From GCA-2715645 sp042095375 (GTDB lineage Bacteria; Bacteroidota; Bacteroidia; Cytophagales; MED-G16): a DNA stretch of 64,000 nt. The notes under the pieces were generated by a model. The model was not told the DNA's origin and made no database searches. It saw only the letters and a program-made list of their open reading frames with translations. Location of the stretch: assembly GCA_042095375.1 (NCBI GenBank), contig JBELBJ010000005.1:1-64000 (forward strand), given 5' to 3'. Positions 30,816 to 39,477 of the stretch are shown piece after piece. The number at the start of each line of letters is the position of its first letter. The first letter of the stretch is position 1. Both the position numbers and the translations under genes were made by a program.

Positions 30816-31850
30816 CTAATAGATTAATTTTTTTTTATTTGCTTTAACAAGTTTTAAAAATTTACTTAAAGCTACATTAAGATTTTCATCTAACCTTCCT
30901 CCAGCTGCATTTTTATGACCCCCTCCATTAAAATGTTTTTTTGCAAAATCATTAACTGAGAAGTTTCCAATTGATCTAAATGAAAACTTTATCAAATCTT
31001 TATCTTCAATTATGATACAAGCCAAATTAACATTTTTAATTGAAAGAGCATAATTAACCAACCCCTCTGTATCTCCCTTTTTATATTTAAATCTTTTTAA
31101 ATCATTTCTACTTAAAACAAAATATGCTGTATTATATTCCTCAAGAAAATTCAGTCGTTTTGAAATAGAAAATCCTAAAAGTTTGAGTTTATTTATAGAA
31201 TTGTTATCATAAATTAATCTATGAATTCTATTTATATCTACTCCTCTATCTATTAGATCAGCAACAATTCTATGAACTTTTGAGGAAGTAGAAGAAAATT
31301 TAAATGAACCTGTATCTGTCATAATGCCTGCATAAAGACATTCAGAAATGGATTTGTCTAAATCTTTAATATTTCCTATCATATTAATAAAATCATAAAT
31401 TAATTCACAAGTAGCAGCAGCTTTTGAAGAATGTAAGCTGTAATCGTAAAATTTTGATGGATTTGGATGATGATCAATTAATATTTTTTTTGATGAGCTT
31501 ACGTTAATAATATCTCCCAAATCAAATATTCTTTCTAAGCTATTGAAATCTAAACAAAAAATTAAATCTGAATTTAAAATGAGATCTTTAGATTTATTTT
31601 TTTCTTTATTAAATACGATAACATTATCATTCCCTTTCATCCAGGTTAAAAAATTAGGATAATCATTGGGAACAATAACATATACATTATGTTTTTGTTT
31701 TTTTAAAAAATTATATAACCCTAATGATGACCCTATAGCATCAGCATCGGGATTGAAATGAGTAGTAATTACTATATTTCTTTTTTTAGATAATATGTTT
31801 TTTAATTCCTTAATAACTTTTTCTTTTTTTAGCTTGCAAAAGTGGGATAA
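30816..31850 (-). CDS. DHH/DHHA1 phosphoesterase (NrnA-like), start codon unclear
   Basis: Cytoplasmic phosphoesterase of the NrnA type that degrades short oligoribonucleotides and/or pAp. The DHH motifs are ITTHFNPDADAIGSSLGLY (codons about 31750-31810), ILIDHHPNP, ADTGSFKF-like TDTGSFKFSS and the DHHA1 end HFNGGGHKNAAGG. The first in-frame ATG (31640, MKGNDN) would remove the first DHH motif, which is essential for metal binding. The frame is open from a TAA at 31857-31859 but contains no ATG, GTG or TTG before 31640. So either a rare start codon (ATT) is used, or a base is missing or extra in the A7 run at about 31824-31830. A TTG at 31839 would serve if one A were removed. First gene of the FKBP-rdgB-udk cluster. 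Confidence 0.85.
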   Translation of the reverse strand, partial: LSHFCKLKKEKVIKELKNILSKKRNIVITTHFNPDADAIGSSLGLYNFLKKQKHNVYVIVPNDYPNFLTWMKGNDNVIVFNKEKNKSKDLILNSDLIFCLDFNSLERIFDLGDIINVSSSKKILIDHHPNPSKFYDYSLHSSKAAATCELIYDFINMIGNIKDLDKSISECLYAGIMTDTGSFKFSSTSSKVHRIVADLIDRGVDINRIHRLIYDNNSINKLKLLGFSISKRLNFLEEYNTAYFVLSRNDLKRFKYKKGDTEGLVNYALSIKNVNLACIIIEDKDLIKFSFRSIGNFSVNDFAKKHFNGGGHKNAAGGRLDENLNVALSKFLKLVKANKKKLIY

Positions 31851-31949
31851 TTTTTTTTAAAAAAAAATTTTTTTTTTGAGTTAAGATTAAAATCATATTA
31901 TAATATATATTTAAATAAATTTTTAAAATACTTAAAAACATAATTTATC

Positions 31950-32357
31950 ATGGAAGGTAACAAAACATTCACAATAATTAAACCTGATGCATTTAAAAAA
32001 AAATATAGTGGGGCAATAATTAAACAAATAGAAGACAGTGGTTTTCAAATAACAAATATGAAATTATTAAGCTTAAATAAAGAGCTTGCTGAAAAGTTTT
32101 ATTCTATACATAAAGGAAAGCCTTTTTTTGAAAACTTATGTGAATATATGTGTTCAGGTCCAATAATTGTTATGTCATTAAAAAAAGAAAATGCTGTAGA
32201 AGACTTTAGAAAGTTAATTGGATCTACTGATCCAGAAAAAGCAGAGGAAGGAACTATTCGAAAACTATATGCTACCTCAATAGAGGCTAATGCTATTCAT
32301 GGTTCAGACTCTGATGATAATGCCAATATTGAAAGTGACTTTTTTTTTAAGACTTAA
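31950..32357 (+). CDS. ndk: Nucleoside diphosphate kinase
   Basis: 135 residues. It equilibrates NTP pools by a phosphohistidine intermediate. FTIIKPDAFKKKYSGAI at the N terminus and the active-site His in NAIHGSDSDDNANIE near residue 113 are present, as is the Kpn-loop region. The chain is slightly shorter than the usual 139-150 residues. It converges on scpA, and the two ORFs overlap by 11 bases at their 3' ends. Confidence 0.95.
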   Translation: MEGNKTFTIIKPDAFKKKYSGAIIKQIEDSGFQITNMKLLSLNKELAEKFYSIHKGKPFFENLCEYMCSGPIIVMSLKKENAVEDFRKLIGSTDPEKAEEGTIRKLYATSIEANAIHGSDSDDNANIESDFFFKT

Positions 32358-33081
32358 AGCTTAACCAAAAATTATTTAAACCATCACCAATTGATATAAA
32401 TACTTTAGAGTTTTGTATTAAATCTAATATTGCTAAAAAATTATAAATAATTAATATCTTCAAAGGATTCTCATCAATTAAATCTGAAAAAGCTATTTTA
32501 CTTTTTGATTTTATTAAATTTAAAATGTATTTCTTTTGTTTCTCAATTGTATACGGATATTGCATAATTTGATGAGATTTAATGTTTTTTTCATGATTTA
32601 GCTTATTAATTGCGTTATTAAATACTGTCAATAATTTATAAAGATTTACATCTTGCATCTCTATTTCTATATTGCTTTTTGAAGCAATAGACTTTATCTC
32701 TTTGTATAAGTTCCCACGAATATGCTTTTCATTTCTATATTTCTCAAAGCTCTTAAAATCTTCAATAACTGATTTAAATTTTTTATATTCTAATAAATGT
32801 TTGACTAATTCATCTCTAGGATCAAGTTCATTTCCATCTTCATCCATCATAAGTCTAGGTAAAAGCATTTTTGATTTTATTCTCATCAATGTTGCAGCCA
32901 CTACTATAAATTCACTAGCTACTTCTATATTCATACTTTCTAGATTTTCAATATAATCAAGAAAATCTTTTGTAATGGTAGCTATTGGTATATCCTTAAT
33001 ATCTATCTCATCCCTTTCTATAAAAAAAAGCAGTAAATCAAATGGGCCTTCAAATAGTGGTATCTTAATTTTATAACTCAA
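32347..33081 (-). CDS. scpA: Segregation and condensation protein A
   Basis: 244 residues. Kleisin subunit of the SMC-ScpAB condensin complex. The N terminus YKIKIPLFEGPFDLLLFFIE and following DEIDIKDIPIATITKDFLDYI are diagnostic. Then come EFIVVAATLMRIKSKMLLP and a winged-helix-like C terminus. The normal size is 240-260. It is divergent from dxs and has a 3' overlap with ndk. scpB is not in the window. Confidence 0.95.
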   Translation of the reverse strand: MSYKIKIPLFEGPFDLLLFFIERDEIDIKDIPIATITKDFLDYIENLESMNIEVASEFIVVAATLMRIKSKMLLPRLMMDEDGNELDPRDELVKHLLEYKKFKSVIEDFKSFEKYRNEKHIRGNLYKEIKSIASKSNIEIEMQDVNLYKLLTVFNNAINKLNHEKNIKSHQIMQYPYTIEKQKKYILNLIKSKSKIAFSDLIDENPLKILIIYNFLAILDLIQNSKVFISIGDGLNNFWLSFKS

Positions 33082-33192
33082 ATTCGTATAATTCGTATAA
33101 GTTTTAACATAAATATAAATAGTTCTTTCTTATAAAAATTATAGATTTACAAACTATTATTCAAATAAAAATCAAAAGCTCAAAAAAAATAT

Positions 33193-35094
33193 ATGAATAG
33201 TAAAGAGGGTAAGATATTATCAACAATCAATTTTCCAAATGATTTGAAAAAACTTAGTAATGATGAACTGCATTTACTTTGTAATGAATTAAGAGAATTT
33301 ATAATAGATACAGTTTCAAACTATGGAGGTCATTTTGGAGCTAGTTTGGGCGTAGTTGAGTTAACAGTTGCACTACATTATGTATTTAATGCACCTTATG
33401 ACCAAATAGTTTGGGATGTTGGACATCAAGCCTATGGTCATAAAATTTTAACTGGTAGAAAAAATAATTTTCACACAAATAGAGTTTATAATGGATTATC
33501 TGGTTTCCCTAAAAGATCCGAAAGTGAATACGATACATTCGGAGTTGGGCATGCCTCTACCTCTATTTCAGCTGCTTTAGGAATGGCCACAGCAGCAAAG
33601 TATAAAAAAGAGAACAAAAAAAATCATATAGCAATTATTGGTGATGGAGCACTAACTGGAGGACTTGCATTTGAAGGTATGAATAATTCGGGTGTATCAA
33701 AATCAAATATGTTAATCATTCTGAATGACAATTGTATGTCAATAGATCCAAATGTTGGAGCATTAAAAAATTATTTAACTAAAATATCAACATCTAAAAC
33801 ATTTAATAAAATTAGAAATGATATATGGAGTGTTTTGGGTAAGATTAGTAAGTTTGGTCCAAAGGCACAAAAAATTGGAAGAACATTAGAACAAAGTTTA
33901 AAATCATTTGTTTTAAATCATTCTAATTTATTTGAATCATTAAATCTTAGATATTTTGGTCCGATAGATGGACATGATTTGGATAAATTAGTGGATACTT
34001 TAAATGATCTAAAAAAAATTGATGGCCCAAAAATTCTTCATTGTTTAACAGTTAAGGGTAAAGGTTTTGATTTAGCTGAAAAAAATCAAACAAAATGGCA
34101 TGCAACTGGTAAATTTGATAAAACCTCTGGTGAATCTGCTAAAAAAAGTAAGATCAAAAAACCAATAAAATATCAAGATGTATTTGGTAATACAATTGTA
34201 GAATTAGCAAAGAAAAATAAAAAAATAATGGGTATAACTCCGGCAATGCCGTCAGGATCATCCTTAAATATAATGATGAAATCTATGCCTGAAAGAGCTT
34301 TTGATGTTGGGATTGCTGAACAACATGCTGTTACATTTAGTGCTGGATTAGCAACCCAAGGGCTTATTCCTTTTTGCAATGTATATAGTACTTTTATGCA
34401 AAGAGCATATGATCAAGTTATTCATGATGTTTGTATCCAAAAGCTACCGGTTATCTTTTGTTTAGATAGAGCCGGTATTGCTGGATCAGATGGGCCAACT
34501 CATCATGGGGCGTATGATATTGCATATATGAGATGTCTACCAAATATGATCGTTTCTGCACCTATGAATGAAACTGAATTAAGAAATTTAATGTATACTG
34601 CACAGATACAAAATTCTAACCCATTTACAATTAGATATCCTAGAGGGCCAGGTGTTCTTATAGATTGGCAAACACCTTTTGAAAAAATAGATATAGGGAT
34701 GGGAAGAAAAATATGTGATGGAGAAAATCTAGCAATTTTATCAATTGGACATATAGGGAATTATGTTACAAAAGCTATTGAAGTATTAAAAAAAGATAAA
34801 ATATTTCCTGGACATTTCGATATGAGATTTGTAAAACCACTAGATAAAAAACTTCTCCATAAAGTTCTCAAAAAATATAAAAATATACTTACAGTAGAAG
34901 ATGGCTGTATAATGGGAGGGTTTGGAAGTGCCATTTTAGAATTCATGGCTAATAATAATTACAAAAATAATATAGAACGATTAGGCATTCCAGACAAAAT
35001 CATTGAACATGGATCTCAAGATGAACTATATACAGAATGTAATTATGATACTGAAGCAATAACTCAAGCTAGTAAAAAAATTTTAGATAAATAA
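33193..35094 (+). CDS. dxs: 1-deoxy-D-xylulose-5-phosphate synthase
   Basis: 633 residues. First enzyme of the MEP isoprenoid pathway, joining pyruvate and glyceraldehyde 3-phosphate with thiamine diphosphate. It has WDVGHQAYGHKILTGR, GVGHASTSISAALG, the ThDP motif GDGALTGGLAFEGMNN with the closing N, DRAGIAGSDGPTHHG and the C-terminal transketolase domain RFVKPLD. The normal length is about 620-640. The SDR gene follows 1 base after the stop, so the two are probably cotranscribed. Confidence 0.97.
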   Translation: MNSKEGKILSTINFPNDLKKLSNDELHLLCNELREFIIDTVSNYGGHFGASLGVVELTVALHYVFNAPYDQIVWDVGHQAYGHKILTGRKNNFHTNRVYNGLSGFPKRSESEYDTFGVGHASTSISAALGMATAAKYKKENKKNHIAIIGDGALTGGLAFEGMNNSGVSKSNMLIILNDNCMSIDPNVGALKNYLTKISTSKTFNKIRNDIWSVLGKISKFGPKAQKIGRTLEQSLKSFVLNHSNLFESLNLRYFGPIDGHDLDKLVDTLNDLKKIDGPKILHCLTVKGKGFDLAEKNQTKWHATGKFDKTSGESAKKSKIKKPIKYQDVFGNTIVELAKKNKKIMGITPAMPSGSSLNIMMKSMPERAFDVGIAEQHAVTFSAGLATQGLIPFCNVYSTFMQRAYDQVIHDVCIQKLPVIFCLDRAGIAGSDGPTHHGAYDIAYMRCLPNMIVSAPMNETELRNLMYTAQIQNSNPFTIRYPRGPGVLIDWQTPFEKIDIGMGRKICDGENLAILSIGHIGNYVTKAIEVLKKDKIFPGHFDMRFVKPLDKKLLHKVLKKYKNILTVEDGCIMGGFGSAILEFMANNNYKNNIERLGIPDKIIEHGSQDELYTECNYDTEAITQASKKILDK

Positions 35095-35095
35095 A

Positions 35096-35884
35096 ATGAA
35101 TTTATCATTAGAAAATAAAAGGGCTATAGTTTGCGGAAGTACTGATGGTATAGGTAAAGAAATTGCAATTAAGTTATCAAGACAAAATGCCAATGTTACA
35201 TTGATAGCAAGAAATGAAAAAAAATTAAATAATGTTTTATCCTTATTGGATAAATCCAAAAATCAAAAACATGATTTTATTGTTGCAGATTTTAACCACC
35301 CTGATTTATTAGAAAAAAAAATAAACGATTATATAAATAATGGAAATAAATCTGAAATTTTAATAAATAATACTGGTGGTCCACCTCCTGGAAAAATTAT
35401 TGAAGCTAAAAAAGAAGAGTTTGACAAGTATATCTCAATGCATCTACATTGTAGTCATATTCTTGTAAAAGCATTAGCACCATTTATGAAAAAATCTAAG
35501 TTTGGTAGAATAATCAATATTATTTCAATATCTGTAAAAGCACCAATTCAAAATTTAGGTGTTTCAAATACTATAAGATGGGGCATGGCAAGTTGGTCAA
35601 AAACTTTATCTTTTGAACTTGGAAAGTTTGGCGTAACGGTCAATAATGTATTACCCGGTTTTACATTAACAAATAGATTAAAAAGCTTAATGAAAAATAG
35701 ATCGGAAATTAATAAAATATCTATAAAAAGTATTGAGAGCGAATACAAAAAAAATATACCAGCTGAAAGGTTTGCTTTGCCTGAGGAGATTGCTAGTGCG
35801 GTTTGTTTTTTATGTAGTAAAGAAGCATCTTATATAAATGGAATAAATTTACCAATAGATGGTGGTTATTCAGTGAGCTTATAA
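35096..35884 (+). CDS. Short-chain dehydrogenase/reductase lacking the YxxxK pair
   Basis: 262 residues. Rossmann fold with the dinucleotide motif CGSTDGIGKEIA near residue 13, NNTGG near 90, the Ser of ISIS near 140 and PGFT near 183 and the C-terminal GGYSV. Where classical SDRs carry Tyr-x-x-x-Lys, this one reads SNTIR, so Tyr and Lys are replaced by Ser and Arg. Other SDRs of this sub-group (LSN-x-x-R pattern) are known, so the change is probably inherited and not damage, but it makes a standard oxidoreductase reaction doubtful. Substrate unknown. Coupled to dxs. Confidence 0.88.
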   Translation: MNLSLENKRAIVCGSTDGIGKEIAIKLSRQNANVTLIARNEKKLNNVLSLLDKSKNQKHDFIVADFNHPDLLEKKINDYINNGNKSEILINNTGGPPPGKIIEAKKEEFDKYISMHLHCSHILVKALAPFMKKSKFGRIINIISISVKAPIQNLGVSNTIRWGMASWSKTLSFELGKFGVTVNNVLPGFTLTNRLKSLMKNRSEINKISIKSIESEYKKNIPAERFALPEEIASAVCFLCSKEASYINGINLPIDGGYSVSL

Positions 35885-35948
35885 TTAAAGCTATCAAATT
35901 TTTTGTTTCGTGACTTTGATTTTGATTCATGTATAATTCTAATTTAAA

Positions 35949-37100
35949 ATGAAAGAAAAACAACTTATCATTAAATCTAAAAAATTGGCAAACAAATTTA
36001 TTATTGCTGATGGGCATATTGACTTGCCTCACAGATTAAAAAAAGGAGGGTATTTAAAGAAAGATGAAATTTTGGATATTACTGAAAATACAGATGGTGA
36101 TTTTGACTATCCAAAATCAAAAAGAGGAGGATTAGATGCTCCATTTATGTCTATTTATATACCAGTTGAATTTCAAGAATCTGGTGGAGCAAAAAAACTG
36201 GCTGACTCTTTAATTGATATAGTTATAAAAATAACTGCGTCTTTTCCTGATAAATTCGCTCTAGCAAATACCCCATCTGAAATTAAAAAAAATTTTTTAG
36301 AAGGATTGATTTCTTTACCAATGGGGGTAGAAAATGGTGCTGCAATAGAAAAAAAATTAAAAAATATTGATTACTTTTTTAACAGAGGCATAAGATATAT
36401 GACACTAACTCACGGAAAAGATAATGCAATATGTGATTCCTCATATGATTCAACAAAAACATGGAATGGCTTAAGTCCATTTGGTAAAAAGGTCATTTCA
36501 AGAATGAATTCAGTAGGAATGATGATAGATATATCTCATGTGACAGATGAAACATTTTACCAAGTTATTGAAATAAGTAAAACACCTGTAATTGCATCTC
36601 ATTCATCCCCTAGAAAATTTACGCCAGGTTTTAAAAGGAATATGAGTGATGCTATGATAAAGGAATTAGCAAGATCTAATGGTTTAATTCTAATAAATTT
36701 TGGTTCAAAATTTGTCAATGAATTATCTAATAAAAAATTCAGCGATATTGATAGAAAAGTTGAAAATTGGATAAATAAGAATAAAATCAATGATATTAAT
36801 AAAATAAATAAATTTAAAAATAGAATTATTATAGAGGAAAAGCCATTTGCAAATGTTGAAGATGTCATTAATGCGATAGATCATGTAGTTAATTTAGTAG
36901 GGATAGATTATGTTGGTTTTGGATCTGATTTCGATGGATTGGGAAATACATTACCTTATAATTTAAAAAGTGTTGCAGACTATCCAAATATTATTTTAGG
37001 CTTACTTAAAAAAAAATACAGTGAAGAACATATTGAAAAAATATGTTATAAAAATTTATTTAGAACTTGGAATGAAATAATAGACTATTCCAGGAATTAA
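35949..37100 (+). CDS. Membrane dipeptidase (M19 family)
   Basis: 383 residues. Zinc dipeptidase of the renal-dipeptidase type. Metal ligands appear in IADGHIDLPHRL (His-x-Asp near residue 23), GVENGAAIEK (bridging Glu), DISHVTDETF and ASHSSPRKF (His), with VGIDYVGFGSDFDG near the C terminus. No signal peptide is evident, so it may act in the cytoplasm on D-amino-acid-containing or ordinary dipeptides. It is convergent with nqrF, and the two overlap by 4 bases. Confidence 0.92.
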   Translation: MKEKQLIIKSKKLANKFIIADGHIDLPHRLKKGGYLKKDEILDITENTDGDFDYPKSKRGGLDAPFMSIYIPVEFQESGGAKKLADSLIDIVIKITASFPDKFALANTPSEIKKNFLEGLISLPMGVENGAAIEKKLKNIDYFFNRGIRYMTLTHGKDNAICDSSYDSTKTWNGLSPFGKKVISRMNSVGMMIDISHVTDETFYQVIEISKTPVIASHSSPRKFTPGFKRNMSDAMIKELARSNGLILINFGSKFVNELSNKKFSDIDRKVENWINKNKINDINKINKFKNRIIIEEKPFANVEDVINAIDHVVNLVGIDYVGFGSDFDGLGNTLPYNLKSVADYPNIILGLLKKKYSEEHIEKICYKNLFRTWNEIIDYSRN

Positions 37101-38410
37101 CCACCAAAATCATCAAATCTAATGTTTTCATCAGGAACACCTAAATCATCTAACATTTTTAGAACTGCTTGATTCATTAGAGGAGGGCCACATAAATAAT
37201 ATTCAACTTCATCTGGTTCTTCATGATGTTTTAGATAGTTATCATAAAGGACTTGATGTATGAAGCCTACATAACCATCTTTTTTATCATCCAAGTTTTT
37301 TTTCAAAGACCAATTGTCTTCTGGAAGTGGTTCTGATAAACCAACATAAAATTTAAAATTTTTAAATCCTTTTTCAATATTTTTAAAATGATCTAAGTAA
37401 AATAGTTCTTTCTTTGATCTTCCTCCATACCAATAAGAAACTTTTCTATTAGTTTTTTTTGTGTGAAATAAATGAAAAATATGAGATCTTAATGGAGCCA
37501 TACCAGCACCACCGCCAATATAAACCATCTCTCTTTCTGTTTTATTAATATGAAATTCTCCATATGGACCTGAAATAGAAATTTTATCACCTGGTTTTCT
37601 AGAGAAAATATAAGAAGAACAAATGCCTGGATTTAATTCCATCCATTTATTTTTTACTCTATCCCAAGGAGGAGTTGCTACTCTAATATTTAACATAATT
37701 ATATTTCCTTCAGCTGGATGGTTTGCCATAGAGTATGCTCTAAAAATTTCTTCATCATTTACCATCTTTAATGGCCAAAGATTAAACTGATCCCAATCAG
37801 ATTTAAATACATCTTTCTTATGACCTAATTCAGGATGTGGAGTTATATCCATAGTCTTAAAGTTTATTTCAGTTTCTGGAACATCAATTTGAATATAACC
37901 TCCTGATTTAAAGTCTAAATTTTCTCCAGGAGGTAACTTTACAACAAACTCTTTTATAAATGTTGAAACATTGTAATTTGAAACAACTTCACACTCCCAC
38001 TTTTTGATTCCAAAAATTTCATCTGGAATTTCAACTTTCATATCTTCTTTAACTTTTACCTGGCAAGATAATCGTACATTATCTTGTTGTTCAGTTCTAG
38101 ATAAATGACCAATCTCAGTAGGTAAAACATCTCCACCACCTTCATGAATTTTACATTTACACATGGCGCATGTTCCACCACCACCACAAGCAGATGGTAA
38201 AAACATTTTTTGAGAAGATAAAGTTGTAAGCAATGTCGATCCTGCTGGCACTACTAAAGGATTTGTTTCATCTCCATTAACAAAAATATTTACATCTCCG
38301 GATTGAACTAGTTTAGATTGAGCAAATAATAGTGCCATAACTAAAAAAAGTATTACCAATGTAAATGCTATTATGGAAGTTCCTACAGTTAAGTATACAG
38401 ACGATATCAT
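37097..38410 (-). CDS. nqrF: Na+-translocating NADH:quinone reductase subunit F
   Basis: 437 residues. The NADH-oxidising entry subunit of the Na+-pumping NQR complex. An N-terminal helix (about 8-28) is followed by a 2Fe-2S ferredoxin domain with CGGGGTCAMC near residue 76 and a fourth Cys in LSCQV. The FAD domain has RAYSMANHP and the NADH domain YIGGGAGMAPLRS, with the FDDFGG ending. All of these are canonical. No nqrA-E lies beside it. The upstream neighbour is accD, 38 bases away. Confidence 0.96.
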   Translation of the reverse strand: MISSVYLTVGTSIIAFTLVILFLVMALLFAQSKLVQSGDVNIFVNGDETNPLVVPAGSTLLTTLSSQKMFLPSACGGGGTCAMCKCKIHEGGGDVLPTEIGHLSRTEQQDNVRLSCQVKVKEDMKVEIPDEIFGIKKWECEVVSNYNVSTFIKEFVVKLPPGENLDFKSGGYIQIDVPETEINFKTMDITPHPELGHKKDVFKSDWDQFNLWPLKMVNDEEIFRAYSMANHPAEGNIIMLNIRVATPPWDRVKNKWMELNPGICSSYIFSRKPGDKISISGPYGEFHINKTEREMVYIGGGAGMAPLRSHIFHLFHTKKTNRKVSYWYGGRSKKELFYLDHFKNIEKGFKNFKFYVGLSEPLPEDNWSLKKNLDDKKDGYVGFIHQVLYDNYLKHHEEPDEVEYYLCGPPLMNQAVLKMLDDLGVPDENIRFDDFGG

Positions 38411-38448
38411 AATTTTTTTTACGAATATATATAATTAAGGTTTAAAAC

Positions 38449-39291
38449 TTAATCTTTTAATAACCTTAATAATTTATAAATTTTATTTTTTAAATTTCTC
38501 CTGTCAACTATAAAATCAAGAAAACCATTATCTAATAAAAATTCCGATTTCTGAAAACCTTTTGGGAGATTTGATCCAATAGTTTCTTTAATAACTCTCG
38601 GACCAGCAAATCCAATTAGTGAATTTGGTTCAGCTATATTAAAGTCTCCTAACATTGCAAATGAAGCAGAAACTCCTCCTGTCGTAGGATCGGTCATCAA
38701 TGATATATAAGGTATTTTTTCTTTTGATAGTAAAGAAATTTTAGCAGAAGTTTTAGCCATCTGCATTAAAGAAAAGGTTGATTCCATCATTCTTGCACCT
38801 CCAGATTTAGAAATAATTAGAATTGGAAATTTATTTTTTATAGAATAATCAATAGCTCTTGAAATTTTCTCTCCAACTACCGACCCCATGGAACCACCTA
38901 TAAAACTAAAATCCATACAACATATAACAATTGAAAGTTCATTTATTTTTCCTACAGCTGTTCTAATTGCATCGTTTAATCCGGTTGACTTTTTTGAAGA
39001 CGTAAGCCTGCTTTTATAACTTTTTCTATCTTTAAAATTTAAGGGGTCTGATGAGCTAAGATTTTCATCTAACTCCTTGTAAAAATTATTATCAAAAAGT
39101 ATTTCAAAATATTCTTTAGATCCTATTCTAAAATGAAAATCATCTTCAGGAGAAACATATGAATTATTTTTTAATTCTCTAATATGTATTATAGATCCCT
39201 TAGGGGTTTTATGCCACATTCCGTCAGGTGCTTCTTTTTTTTGGGACGTAGGTGTTTTAATATTTTTAATATTTCTCTTAAACCAATTCAT
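38449..39291 (-). CDS. accD: Acetyl-CoA carboxylase carboxyltransferase beta subunit, without zinc-ribbon cysteines
   Basis: 280 residues. With AccA it transfers CO2 from biotin to acetyl-CoA, forming malonyl-CoA for fatty-acid synthesis. The enzyme body is intact: GGSMGSVVGEKI, ISKSGGARMMES, TDPTTGGVSASFAMLGD and LIGFAGPRVIKETIG. The N-terminal zinc ribbon of the E. coli type, CPxC...CPxC, is replaced by TPKG and SPED, so no metal can bind there. The flanks (MWHKTPKG and FRIGSKEYF) still align. I believe similar SPTG/SPED versions occur in other flavobacteria, so this may be a lineage trait. It is preceded by the DUF4834 gene and carB. Confidence 0.95.
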   Translation of the reverse strand: MNWFKRNIKNIKTPTSQKKEAPDGMWHKTPKGSIIHIRELKNNSYVSPEDDFHFRIGSKEYFEILFDNNFYKELDENLSSSDPLNFKDRKSYKSRLTSSKKSTGLNDAIRTAVGKINELSIVICCMDFSFIGGSMGSVVGEKISRAIDYSIKNKFPILIISKSGGARMMESTFSLMQMAKTSAKISLLSKEKIPYISLMTDPTTGGVSASFAMLGDFNIAEPNSLIGFAGPRVIKETIGSNLPKGFQKSEFLLDNGFLDFIVDRRNLKNKIYKLLRLLKD

Positions 39292-39312
39292 AAGAACTAA
39301 ATTAATTAATTT

Positions 39313-39477
39313 TTAGTCAAGCTCCTCATAATCAACAAACTCTCCAGAATTATTATTATTTTTTTTATTATTATTTTTTTTTGAACCAAAATAATCAGAA
39401 TTAATTTTTTTAAAAAACATACTAAAAAATTTAAAAATGAAATAAAATAGTAATAATAGGGATAATACTTTAAACAT
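39313..39477 (-). CDS. DUF4834-type small membrane protein
   Basis: 54 residues, found by hand between accD and carB. It begins MFKVLSLLLLFYFIFKFF (one membrane helix with FYFIFKF, typical of the family), then a basic N/K-rich linker with NNNKKNNNN, and ends EFVDYEELD. That tail matches the conserved end (E-Y/F-V-D-Y/F-E-E) of Bacteroidota DUF4834 proteins, which have exactly this build. The ATG abuts the carB stop with no gap, so it is cotranscribed with carB. The linker is shorter than usual. Function unknown. Confidence 0.78.
   Translation of the reverse strand: MFKVLSLLLLFYFIFKFFSMFFKKINSDYFGSKKNNNKKNNNNSGEFVDYEELD

Noticed and set aside
31851..31877. Alternating T8-A9-T10 runs before ndk
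   Set aside because: Could look like a terminator hairpin, but it is pure A/T low-complexity DNA with no GC stem. Not called as a feature.
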